A DNA stretch of 14,929 nt from JAACEU01 sp043816165 (GTDB lineage Bacteria; Patescibacteriota; Gracilibacteria; UBA1369; LOWO2-01-FULL-3). The stretch is from assembly GCA_043816165.1 (NCBI GenBank), contig JBDRIE010000021.1, positions 1 through 14,929 on the forward strand, written 5' to 3'. Numbering within the stretch: the first letter of the stretch is position 1; the number at the start of each line of letters is the position of its first letter. A model generated the notes under the pieces. It ran no database searches, was not told the DNA's origin, and saw nothing but the letters and a program-made list of their open reading frames with translations. The translations under genes were made by a program, and so were the position numbers. Below, one piece after another: positions 1 to 5,256 of this stretch.

Positions 1-15
1 GCAGCTAGATCAAGC

Positions 16-40
16 AACCCGTGACCTCGCCCTTACCATG
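16..40 (-). repeat. tRNA-Thr fragment (25-bp direct repeat)
   Basis: This block matches positions 691-715 at 24 of 25 bases; the one difference is G29 against A704. Positions 691-715 are the anticodon loop, the 3' side of the anticodon stem, the variable loop and the start of the T arm of the intact tRNA-Thr, so this is a same-orientation partial copy. The bases on its left (1-15) do not resemble the T-loop and acceptor end expected of a displaced tRNA 3' half, so the copy is only the core. The repeats bracket the 257-691 gene. An integration scar or a recombination relic would both fit; no integrase is visible. Confidence 0.75.
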
Positions 41-87
41 ATTTTAGACTACTCTGGTAGGATGGATTTTGGCTTGTGATAGCGGGT

Positions 88-121
88 ATTGGTAGAGCTG
101 GTTGGTAATGGTCGAGGTGGG
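88..121 (+). pseudogene. Degenerate tRNA-Thr-like remnant, opposite orientation
   Basis: The plus strand keeps in order the D-arm block TTGGTAGAGC (89-98), the anticodon-loop block TGGTAA (103-108) and GAGGT (114-118), as in the intact tRNA-Thr. The D-arm to anticodon spacing is three bases short, and no acceptor stem or T arm can be drawn, so it cannot be a working tRNA. Positions 103-118 are also the near-perfect inverse of 24-38 (one mismatch, one bulge), so this strand could fold a long hairpin. It may be a decayed tRNA-Thr relic; chance similarity of short tRNA motifs is the alternative. Confidence 0.35.
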
Positions 122-198
122 TCAGAGGGGCACACCCTGTGCAAGTTGATTGTAGCATGGAGTTATTAATATGCAGTTTGCTGAGGTTATTAGTTTTG

Positions 199-227
199 TT
201 GACTAATTACTACTTTTGGGCTAGAGT
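199..227 (+). promoter_or_regulatory. Sigma70-type promoter for the 257-691 gene
   Basis: The -35 box is TTGACT (199-204), followed by a 17-bp spacer and the -10 box TAGAGT (222-227). The predicted start near 234 leaves a leader of about 23 nt before the ATG at 257. That leader length matches other promoters in this window. Confidence 0.55.
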
Positions 228-256
228 ATTCAACTTATTATTAAAATATTGTTATT

Positions 257-691
257 ATGTCTTTAAGTGAAAATTCTCAAACTCCTAAAGATTCTGATGG
301 TGTTGAAGTAGAGGTGAGGTATCTTGATGAAAAAGTGATGATTGAGAAAATTAAAAAATATGGAGAGCGTTACAAATTTGTATTTTCCAAGAACGAGGAT
401 GGATATAAGTTTCTTACACTTGGACCAACTGATACCAACCATATAATGCTCATTGAGGATGAGGAAACTTTAATTGGTGGTGGGAGAACTTTTATTTCTA
501 TTGAGGATGATGAAATTAAATGTACCGCAGAATGGGGATCAGGTACATGTATTGAAGAAAGACGTTATGATAGACCTAGAGATGAAAATGAGGCGAAAGA
601 AGCTTTGGATGAGGTGATTACTACAATTCGAGATTGGGTGAAAAGATCTTTAGCTCAAAGTGAAACTTCTGGAGCCGCGAACGGGAGTTGA
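257..691 (+). CDS. Hypothetical acidic protein, 144 aa
   Basis: I do not recognise this family. The product is soluble, with no signal peptide or membrane segment, and is rich in Glu and Asp (for example IEDEE around residue 66 and IEDDE around 82). An alternating charged/hydrophobic pattern at about residues 16-95 suggests a small beta-rich domain, followed by a likely helix at about 108-132. It has only two cysteines (about 89 and 98) and no visible catalytic motif. The ATG lies about 23 nt below a plausible promoter and lacks a Shine-Dalgarno sequence, as is usual here. The last seven residues and the TGA stop come from the antisense strand of tRNA-Thr, a 22-base overlap. The gene sits between two copies of a tRNA-Thr segment, so it may be an acquired passenger. 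Codon pattern and promoter suggest a real gene; function unknown. Confidence 0.6.
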   Translation: MSLSENSQTPKDSDGVEVEVRYLDEKVMIEKIKKYGERYKFVFSKNEDGYKFLTLGPTDTNHIMLIEDEETLIGGGRTFISIEDDEIKCTAEWGSGTCIEERRYDRPRDENEAKEALDEVITTIRDWVKRSLAQSETSGAANGS

Positions 692-745
692 ACCCGTGAC
701 CTCACCCTTACCATGGGCGCGCTCTACCAACTGAGCTATCGCGGC
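670..745 (-). tRNA. tRNA-Thr, anticodon GGU
   Basis: A full cloverleaf can be drawn on the minus strand. The seven-pair acceptor stem is GCCGCGA with TCGCGGC. The D arm is GCTC...GAGC. The anticodon stem is CGCCC with GGGTG (one G-U pair) around the loop ATGGTAA, so the anticodon is GGT and the tRNA reads ACC/ACU. The T arm is ACGGG TTCAACT CCCGT. Discriminator U and an encoded CCA occupy 670-673. Its 3' end overlaps, on the opposite strand, the last 22 bases of the 257-691 gene. A promoter lies about 37 bp upstream. Confidence 0.96.
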
Positions 746-781
746 TTAATTTGTTAATAAGTTTTCCGGGAAACTCAGCTG

Positions 782-810
782 ATTTTACCAAACTGAACTT
801 TTTTTAACAA
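782..810 (-). promoter_or_regulatory. Promoter for tRNA-Thr
   Basis: On the minus strand, TTGTTA (805-810) and TAAAAT (782-787) are separated by exactly 17 bp. The predicted start near 775 gives a leader of about 30 nt before the tRNA at 745. The promoter lies just past the dgt stop codon (812), so the tRNA need not depend on dgt read-through. Confidence 0.6.
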
Positions 811-811
811 T

Positions 812-2194
812 TTATTTATATTTTGCCTCTGATTCTGTAAAGAAATAATCATCCGTAAATCCGGCTATGTAGTCCATGACCATTGCGATGTAATACGCTT
901 CTTCATCAGAAAACTTTCCATAAACCGCTTCCATTTTTTGTCCATAAACAACTTCATCGCGTCCTTCTCTAAAATCCAATATTGACGATTTTTTATGACC
1001 GCTTGAATCTTTGAGAACTTCTAGGAAATGTTTAAATAAATATGTCATGCGTTCTTGTAAATTCGGTGTGCTTATGCGTACTCGTGGATCTTTTGATTCT
1101 ACTGCCGCCAGCGAATTAACTTTTGGATAATTATTATACAAGAAGTCTCTTTTGAACTTATTTACAAGAGTACCTATTTTTTCACTATAAGTTATTTCGT
1201 TTTTCCCATAGCTGTGTATGAGCAAGTCATTCACCAGTCGATTGGTCATAGTAGCTCCATCTTTTCCGAGTTCTCTGGCGATATCAGCCGGAAGTTCTTC
1301 TCTTCTAATAACTCCTAAACCAACCTGGTCTTCAAAATCTTCAGGAGCGTAGTGAAGAACATCCACCATCGCGACAATGGCACCTTCCAGCGTTGCAGGT
1401 TGAATTCGAGCTTTACTTGCTGCTGCAAACACTTTTTTGGGATCTCTTTCACCTTTTGAGCCATTAATTACCTCAGCAAGATACCTTTGAATGTCTGTCT
1501 GAATTGCTTCAGGCTTATGTATGAGATCCGGATTTGGGATGGATTTTATAGTATCCTTTTCTCCATCATGGGAAAGAATTCCGTGACGGACTTGATCGGT
1601 AAGATTTAATCCGGTTCCTTTTGGGAATCCAATGCGACCTTCAACGCGGTCAACTACATGCAAGCTTTGAACGTTATGTTTGAACGCGCCCAGTATCTCC
1701 AAAATATCGCGACGTGTCTCAAGAAGTGAAGTAGTGACATGTATCTCTCCATTATGTCCGAGTGGTGGATGACCTAAATCATGGCCATATGCGATTGCTT
1801 CCACCAAATCTTCGTTTGCTCCAAGCGCTCGTGCAATTGCTTGCCCTATCTGTGCAACTCTTATTGTATGGGTAAGTCTGTGTGTAATATGAGGATTTGT
1901 GGGTGTTGTGCATGATTGAGTTTTCCCCGCGAGCCGTTCAAAGCCTTTTGAGAAGGCGACACGACGAACATCTTCTTTAAAAGGATTTTGAATGTAAGGG
2001 AAACGAGTTGTAGACCTTTCCATGTCTTCGTCCTGGCGATATGCTTCTTCAATTGTTGCCGCATGTTCCGATGGTTCTGTATTTTTGCCTAAATTTCTCG
2101 CAGAGATTTCTGTGCAAATTTCCTCAATTTCCTTAGGAGTAAACTCGTCTGATCGAATGTCTTTTGCCTGTATTGGAGGTGGTTGTTCACTCAT
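812..2194 (-). CDS. dgt: dGTPase-like HD-domain triphosphohydrolase
   Basis: This is a 460-residue member of the deoxyguanosinetriphosphate triphosphohydrolase family, which cleaves dNTPs to deoxynucleoside plus triphosphate in the cytoplasm. Visible hallmarks, in order, are FERLAGKTQ near residue 85, RLTHTIRVAQIG with the first metal His (about 109), YGHDLGHPPLGH with the HD pair (about 138-139), HNVQSLHVVDR (about 173-183), LNLTDQVRHGILSH (about 196-209), and the last metal Asp in AMVDVLHY (about 278). The fold is complete, so activity is likely; substrate preference cannot be read from sequence. A TTG codon 27 bases upstream keeps the frame open. I chose the ATG because the predicted transcription start (about 2216) lies downstream of that TTG. 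The gene stands alone and is followed by the tRNA-Thr promoter. Some relatives deplete dNTPs during phage attack, but nothing here argues for that role. Confidence 0.9.
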   Translation of the reverse strand: MSEQPPPIQAKDIRSDEFTPKEIEEICTEISARNLGKNTEPSEHAATIEEAYRQDEDMERSTTRFPYIQNPFKEDVRRVAFSKGFERLAGKTQSCTTPTNPHITHRLTHTIRVAQIGQAIARALGANEDLVEAIAYGHDLGHPPLGHNGEIHVTTSLLETRRDILEILGAFKHNVQSLHVVDRVEGRIGFPKGTGLNLTDQVRHGILSHDGEKDTIKSIPNPDLIHKPEAIQTDIQRYLAEVINGSKGERDPKKVFAAASKARIQPATLEGAIVAMVDVLHYAPEDFEDQVGLGVIRREELPADIARELGKDGATMTNRLVNDLLIHSYGKNEITYSEKIGTLVNKFKRDFLYNNYPKVNSLAAVESKDPRVRISTPNLQERMTYLFKHFLEVLKDSSGHKKSSILDFREGRDEVVYGQKMEAVYGKFSDEEAYYIAMVMDYIAGFTDDYFFTESEAKYK

Positions 2195-2222
2195 AATTAA
2201 TTGATTAAGAGTATATGACAAA

Positions 2223-2251
2223 AACTTAGCTTCATTTTCCGGTTATGTCAA
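2223..2251 (-). promoter_or_regulatory. Promoter for the dgt-like gene
   Basis: On the minus strand a consensus TTGACA (2246-2251) is followed by a 17-bp spacer and TAAGTT (2223-2228). The predicted start near 2216 gives a leader of about 22 nt before the ATG at 2194. This placement excludes the upstream TTG at 2221 as the start codon. Confidence 0.65.
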
Positions 2252-2272
2252 CGGTGTGGTGTTTTGGAAGGG

Positions 2273-2304
2273 GTCCCGCACACGATGTTTGTTGTGCGCG
2301 GGAC
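2273..2304 (-). terminator. GC-rich hairpin downstream of the small membrane-protein gene
   Basis: Arms 2273-2283 and 2294-2304 pair over 11 positions around a 10-nt loop. One pair is an A-C mismatch if read on the plus strand but becomes G-U in minus-strand RNA, so the stem is continuous only in the minus transcript. It lies 25 bp past the stop of the 2329-2601 gene. No U-tract follows, so a classical intrinsic terminator is uncertain; it may instead protect the mRNA 3' end. Confidence 0.4.
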
Positions 2305-2328
2305 AGGGGGTGACTTGGTGTTGGCTTG

Positions 2329-2601
2329 TCATCTGTTGATGAACATGAGGAGGACAATTCGTATGCAGGTGACAGCCAGAGTGGCTGCTGCAACGCCTTT
2401 TTCTCTGAACATTACGAATCCTGCGATGGTCGCCGCCCAGAAGATGAATGCGAAGTTGATGTTTATCGGCTCCATCTCTCTTTTGTCCAGGTAGTTTCGG
2501 ACCGTCATCATGGTCAGAATGATCCATATTGAGGCTAGTATCAGTCCGGCGACGATCACCCAGGAAGGCATACTGTCAATGAAAATTCTGATCTGTTCCA
2601 T
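2329..2601 (-). CDS. Small three-helix membrane protein, 90 aa
   Basis: I do not recognise this family. Hydrophobic segments at about residues 11-31, 49-64 and 68-87 look like three membrane helices. A short charged loop (NYLDKREMEP) separates the first two, and there is almost nothing outside the membrane. The ATG at 2601 is chosen because GAGGAG (2609-2614) sits seven bases upstream; the frame is also open to a TTG at 2622. The gene is odd for the window. It is the only one with a strong Shine-Dalgarno sequence, its predicted leader is about 85 nt rather than about 20, and third codon positions favour G or C (ATC, TTC, CTG, GTC) where neighbours favour A or T. These are signs of recent acquisition. 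Stop is TGA. Confidence 0.7.
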   Translation of the reverse strand: MEQIRIFIDSMPSWVIVAGLILASIWIILTMMTVRNYLDKREMEPININFAFIFWAATIAGFVMFREKGVAAATLAVTCIRIVLLMFINR

Positions 2602-2608
2602 CACTGTT

Positions 2609-2614
2609 CTCCTC
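2609..2614 (-). promoter_or_regulatory. Ribosome-binding site deciding the start at 2601
   Basis: The minus strand reads GAGGAG, seven bases before ATG. It is the only canonical Shine-Dalgarno element I found upstream of any gene in the window, and it settles the start codon over the upstream TTG at 2622. Confidence 0.75.
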
Positions 2615-2692
2615 TTTGCCAAGTAGCAAGTCCCTTTGTCGGTTCAGGGCCTGCATTGATTGATTTGCGACTCTAGAACACAAAAGGAGCTG

Positions 2693-2721
2693 ATTATATA
2701 TTAATTAAAATCATTTGACAA
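2693..2721 (-). promoter_or_regulatory. Promoter for the small membrane-protein gene
   Basis: On the minus strand TTGTCA (2716-2721), a 17-bp spacer and a perfect TATAAT (2693-2698) form a near-consensus promoter. The predicted start near 2686 gives a leader of about 85 nt. Its -35 box occupies the same bases as the rpmG -35 box on the other strand. Confidence 0.7.
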
Positions 2722-2742
2722 TAACCCAAATTTCGCTAAAAT
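2715..2742 (+). promoter_or_regulatory. Promoter for rpmG
   Basis: A consensus TTGACA (2715-2720), a 16-bp spacer and TAAAAT (2737-2742) predict a start near 2749 and a leader of about 19 nt. The block TTTGACAA (2714-2721) supplies the -35 element to both divergent promoters, so polymerase may not be able to occupy both at once. Confidence 0.7.
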
Positions 2743-2767
2743 TCCTTTGCTTTAAACAAATTGAGCT

Positions 2768-2947
2768 ATGGCGAAAGGAAAAAGTCAGTATGCAACTTGG
2801 TTCTGCAAGGATTGTAATCGTGGGAATTACCTGAGTTATTATCCTAAGAATCGAAATGACGAGATCGTTAAGGAACTTAAAAAGTTTTGTCCTAAGTGCA
2901 GACAGCACGTTGTTCATAAAAGGAAAGATACTAAGAAGGGGAATTAG
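2768..2947 (+). CDS. rpmG: 50S ribosomal protein bL33
   Basis: This 59-residue product is a small zinc-ribbon protein of the large ribosomal subunit. The family signature is visible: a first cysteine pair CKDC (about 13-16) followed by NRGNYLS, then the KNRN segment, then ELKKFCPKC (second pair about 42-45) followed by RQHVVHKRK. Four cysteines mark the zinc-binding form. The tail is basic, as expected for rRNA contact. The ATG is the first after a strong promoter and has no Shine-Dalgarno sequence. tRNA-Trp lies 67 bp downstream on the same strand, matching the widespread rpmG-trnW arrangement, but the secE and nusG genes that often follow are not here. Confidence 0.95.
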   Translation: MAKGKSQYATWFCKDCNRGNYLSYYPKNRNDEIVKELKKFCPKCRQHVVHKRKDTKKGN

Positions 2948-2968
2948 TATTGATTTTGGCTAAAATGG

Positions 2969-2998
2969 TTGGCGCATGAGCGCTGCTTTTGTTATAGT
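2969..2998 (+). promoter_or_regulatory. Possible promoter for tRNA-Trp
   Basis: TTGGCG (2969-2974) and TATAGT (2993-2998) are 18 bp apart. The predicted start near 3005 leaves about 10 nt before the tRNA. The -35 is weak, so co-transcription from the rpmG promoter is also possible. Confidence 0.45.
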
Positions 2999-3014
2999 TT
3001 GGCGTGCAAAATAC

Positions 3015-3089
3015 AGGCCCATAGTGTTAACGGTAGCACGTTGGTCTCCAAAACCAAAAGTGAGGGTTCAAATCCTTCTGGGCCTGCCA
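3015..3089 (+). tRNA. tRNA-Trp, anticodon CCA
   Basis: The acceptor stem is AGGCCCA with TGGGCCT, and the D arm is GTGT...GCAC. The anticodon stem TTGGT/ACCAA encloses CTCCAAA, giving anticodon CCA. The T arm is GAGGG TTCAAAT CCTTC, with discriminator G and an encoded CCA (3087-3089). An anticodon reading only UGG fits the use of UGA as a stop here. On the opposite strand, the last 22 bases of sufU overlap its 3' end. Confidence 0.96.
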
Positions 3090-3451
3090 AAAAGTGCTTT
3101 TTTTGTGGTTTCGAGGGAGAGGAGGGCGCATTTTATGCGGCCGGGGGAGATTTCTATTCCGAGGAGTTTGTAGATGTCTTTTGGGGTGAGTTTGGCGATT
3201 TGGGCGGTGGTGAGGCCGATGAGTTTGTCGGTGAGCATGTCGGCTGAGGCTTGGGAGATTGCGCAGCCTTCGCCGTCGAATTTGGCTTCGGTTACTTTTC
3301 CTTTGGGACCTTTGGCGATTTTGAGGTAGAGGATGAGTTTGTCGCCGCAGAGGGCGTTGTATTCTTCGGCTTTTTTTGTGGGGTTTGCGATTTTGCCCTT
3401 GTTCTTAGGGTTTTTGAAGTGGTCGAGGATGATTTCCGAGTAGAGATCCAT
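3068..3451 (-). CDS. sufU: SufU/IscU-type Fe-S scaffold or sulfur-transfer protein
   Basis: This 127-residue protein is the last gene of the SUF operon. SufU accepts sulfur from SufS or assists cluster assembly. The three conserved cysteines are present: Cys35 in NALCGD with the adjacent Asp37, Cys63 in GEGCAISQAS, and Cys108 in GRIKCALLSLE. The motif before the first cysteine reads NAL rather than the common NPT or NPH. The gap from Cys63 to Cys108 (45 residues) is shorter than in Bacillus SufU, which has an extra segment there. The natural family end is near KKAL at about 120. The extra tail FGRPRRI and the TGA stop are read from the antisense of tRNA-Trp. The start lies 9 bp after the sufS stop, with no Shine-Dalgarno sequence. 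Confidence 0.92.
   Translation of the reverse strand: MDLYSEIILDHFKNPKNKGKIANPTKKAEEYNALCGDKLILYLKIAKGPKGKVTEAKFDGEGCAISQASADMLTDKLIGLTTAQIAKLTPKDIYKLLGIEISPGRIKCALLSLETTKKALFGRPRRI
3089..3104 (+). terminator. Weak U-tract terminator after tRNA-Trp
   Basis: Immediately after the encoded CCA, five A-T pairs around a GTGC loop run into seven T residues (3098-3104). The stem is short and purely A-T, so termination may be inefficient. The same bases encode the Lys-Ala-Leu-Phe near the sufU C-terminus on the other strand. Confidence 0.3.
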
Positions 3452-3460
3452 TGTTGATTG

Positions 3461-4669
3461 TTATTTGAATGTTTTTAGGGTTTTGATTAGGGCTTTTTCA
3501 GCGCGGTCGACGTCCTGCAAGGTGTTGTAGAGATAAAAGCTCATTCTGGCTGTGGAATGGATGTGGAGGCGGTCCATGAGCGGTTGTGCGCAGTGGTGGC
3601 CGGCTCGGATGCAGACGTTTTCGCTGTTGAAGATTGTGGCGATGTCGTGGGGGTGGATTCCTTTGATTGTGAATGACAATGTTGAGCCGGATTGGTTTAG
3701 TGGGGGAGTGTGGAGTGTGACTTGTGGGTGGGCGCTGAATTTCTTGATGGCGTACTTTTTGAGTTCTTGTTCGTGTTTGTGAATGGCGTTGAGACCGATT
3801 TTTTGGAGAAATTCCAGTGCCGGTTTTAGGGCTATGACATCAGCGATATTTGGTGTTCCTGCTTCAAATTTGTTTGGGAGGGGGGCGAATGTGGACGAAA
3901 ATTGTCCGACTTTTTCGATCATGTCTCCACCAAAGAGGAATGGTGGCATTTTGTTCAATAGTTCTTCTTTTGCGTAGAGGATTCCGACTCCTGTCGGGCC
4001 GAGGCATTTGTGTCCTGAGAATACGAAGAAGTCGCATTTGAGTTTTTGGACGTCCGTCTCGCTGTGTGCCGCGCTTTGGGCTCCGTCGATGAGGACTTTG
4101 GCTCCTTTTTTGTGGGCTTCGTTGATGATGCGTTTGAGTGGTGGAATTGTCCCTGTGACGTTTGACATTGCTGTGATCGCGACGAGTTTTGTGCGGGCGG
4201 TTAGCAGTTTTTCGTACTCGTCCATGTCGAGTGTGTAGTCATTTTTTAGTGGAATGACTTTGAGTTTTGCTTTTTTTCTTTTGCAAAGTTCTTGCCATGG
4301 AACAAGGTTTGAGTGGTGTTCGAGTGCGCTGACGATGATTTCGTCCTGAGCCTTGATGTTTTTTTCTCCCCAGGTGTATGCGACCAGGTTGATGGATTCG
4401 GTTGTGTTTCTGGTGAAGACGATTTCATGGACGTGTTTGGAGTTTATGAATTTTTTTACAGTTTCGCGGGTGTCGCTGTAGGCTTGTGTTGCTTTTTCGG
4501 AAAGGGTGTAGATTCCCCGGTGAACATTTGCGTTAAATTTTGTGTAATAATTGGTGATTGCGTCGATTACCACTTTTGGTTTTTGGCTTGTTGCCGCACT
4601 GTCCAGGAATACCAGCTTTTTGTCGGCGAAGATCGGGAACTGTGATTTTATTTTTTTTGCATTTAACAT
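3461..4669 (-). CDS. sufS: SufS cysteine desulfurase
   Basis: This is a 402-residue PLP enzyme (group II, SufS type) that converts cysteine to alanine and holds the sulfur as a persulfide for SufU. Key positions are the His pair in SALEHHSN (118-119), the PLP-binding Asp in LIDGAQS (195), the Schiff-base Lys221 in FSGHKCLGPTG, and the active-site Cys360 in RAGHHCAQPLM. The short loop around Cys360 is typical of SufS rather than IscS/NifS. The N-terminal FLDSAATSQKP and the RNTTESIN segment are intact, and length is normal. Its ATG overlaps the end of sufD by 7 bases, which suggests translational coupling. No SufE is encoded; SufU two genes on is the probable sulfur acceptor. Confidence 0.97.
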   Translation of the reverse strand: MLNAKKIKSQFPIFADKKLVFLDSAATSQKPKVVIDAITNYYTKFNANVHRGIYTLSEKATQAYSDTRETVKKFINSKHVHEIVFTRNTTESINLVAYTWGEKNIKAQDEIIVSALEHHSNLVPWQELCKRKKAKLKVIPLKNDYTLDMDEYEKLLTARTKLVAITAMSNVTGTIPPLKRIINEAHKKGAKVLIDGAQSAAHSETDVQKLKCDFFVFSGHKCLGPTGVGILYAKEELLNKMPPFLFGGDMIEKVGQFSSTFAPLPNKFEAGTPNIADVIALKPALEFLQKIGLNAIHKHEQELKKYAIKKFSAHPQVTLHTPPLNQSGSTLSFTIKGIHPHDIATIFNSENVCIRAGHHCAQPLMDRLHIHSTARMSFYLYNTLQDVDRAEKALIKTLKTFK

Positions 4670-5256
4670 ATTTTTGATAATTCTTTGGTAATTAAGTCTC
4701 GAATTTTCTCGTCAGGAATGAGTTTTATATCGGTACTGAGGAATCCTTTTATCAGTATATCTTGTCCAGTGGCTTTGTCTAATCCTCTACTTTCCAGGTA
4801 GAACATCATGTCGTCATTTACTTTTCCGATTGTTGCGGCGTGGCCGGCTTTTACTTGGTCGGCTTCGATTTCGAGACATGGGATAGTTTTGGTTTTTGCT
4901 TGATCAGAAAGCATCATGGTGTGGTTCGCGAGGTATGTGTCTGCGTGTTGGGCTTTTTTGTGCACTTTTATGTCACCTTTGTAATCGATTTTTGACTTGT
5001 CGAGGAGCGCTCCACGGATGTGATAGTGCGCGTATGTATTTTCGGCTTTGTGATCGGAAATTGTTTCAAATTGGAATGATTGGTTGTCTTTTCCCAGTAT
5101 GAAAGTGAAAAAATTTAGCCGTGAATTTCTTTTTTTGAATTCAAATTTGATTGTTTTTTTGCCTTTCCAGCCTTTGTCCAAAATTACGATGTATAGAAGT
5201 TCGTCTATTACTTCGATAGTTGTAGTTTCTAATTTTTTTACGATTATAGTTTTCAT
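4663..5256 (-). CDS. sufD: SufD-like scaffold subunit, short form
   Basis: This 197-residue protein matches the C-terminal part of SufD, the partner of SufB in the SufBCD assembly complex. The diagnostic segment runs from about residue 104 to 172: ADTYLANHTMMLSDQAK, then LEIEADQVKAGHAATIG, then MMFYLESRG. His139 corresponds to the conserved His thought to help hold the nascent cluster at the SufB-SufD interface. The usual Cys two residues before it is Ala here. SufD proteins are typically about 420 residues, so the N-terminal region and part of the beta-helix are missing. The reading frame is clean and coupled on both sides (4-base overlap with sufB, 7-base with sufS), so this looks like a compact natural form, not a broken gene. 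Confidence 0.85.
   Translation of the reverse strand: MKTIIVKKLETTTIEVIDELLYIVILDKGWKGKKTIKFEFKKRNSRLNFFTFILGKDNQSFQFETISDHKAENTYAHYHIRGALLDKSKIDYKGDIKVHKKAQHADTYLANHTMMLSDQAKTKTIPCLEIEADQVKAGHAATIGKVNDDMMFYLESRGLDKATGQDILIKGFLSTDIKLIPDEKIRDLITKELSKIC

Noticed and set aside
2..79. Open frame entering from the left edge; its end (LDYSGRMDF) resembles an internal motif of undecaprenyl diphosphate synthase.
   Set aside because: Only 25 codons are visible and about a third of them are the tRNA-Thr repeat. The likeness covers some ten residues and would fall mid-protein. It could be a truncated gene, but chance is as likely.
2195..2221. TTG start at 2221 for the dgt-like gene.
   Set aside because: The best promoter predicts transcription starting near 2216, downstream of that codon; the ATG at 2194 fits the leader length seen elsewhere.
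2264..2532. Plus-strand and second minus-frame open frames across the membrane-protein gene.
   Set aside because: They are shadows of the 2329-2601 gene. They lack promoters or ribosome-binding sites and have low-complexity His/Ser/Arg compositions typical of wrong frames.
2609..2689. Possible pairing of CTCCTTTTG (2681-2689) with the Shine-Dalgarno region (2609-2618), as a translational switch.
   Set aside because: The predicted transcription start (about 2686) falls inside the upstream arm, so most of it would not be in the mRNA.
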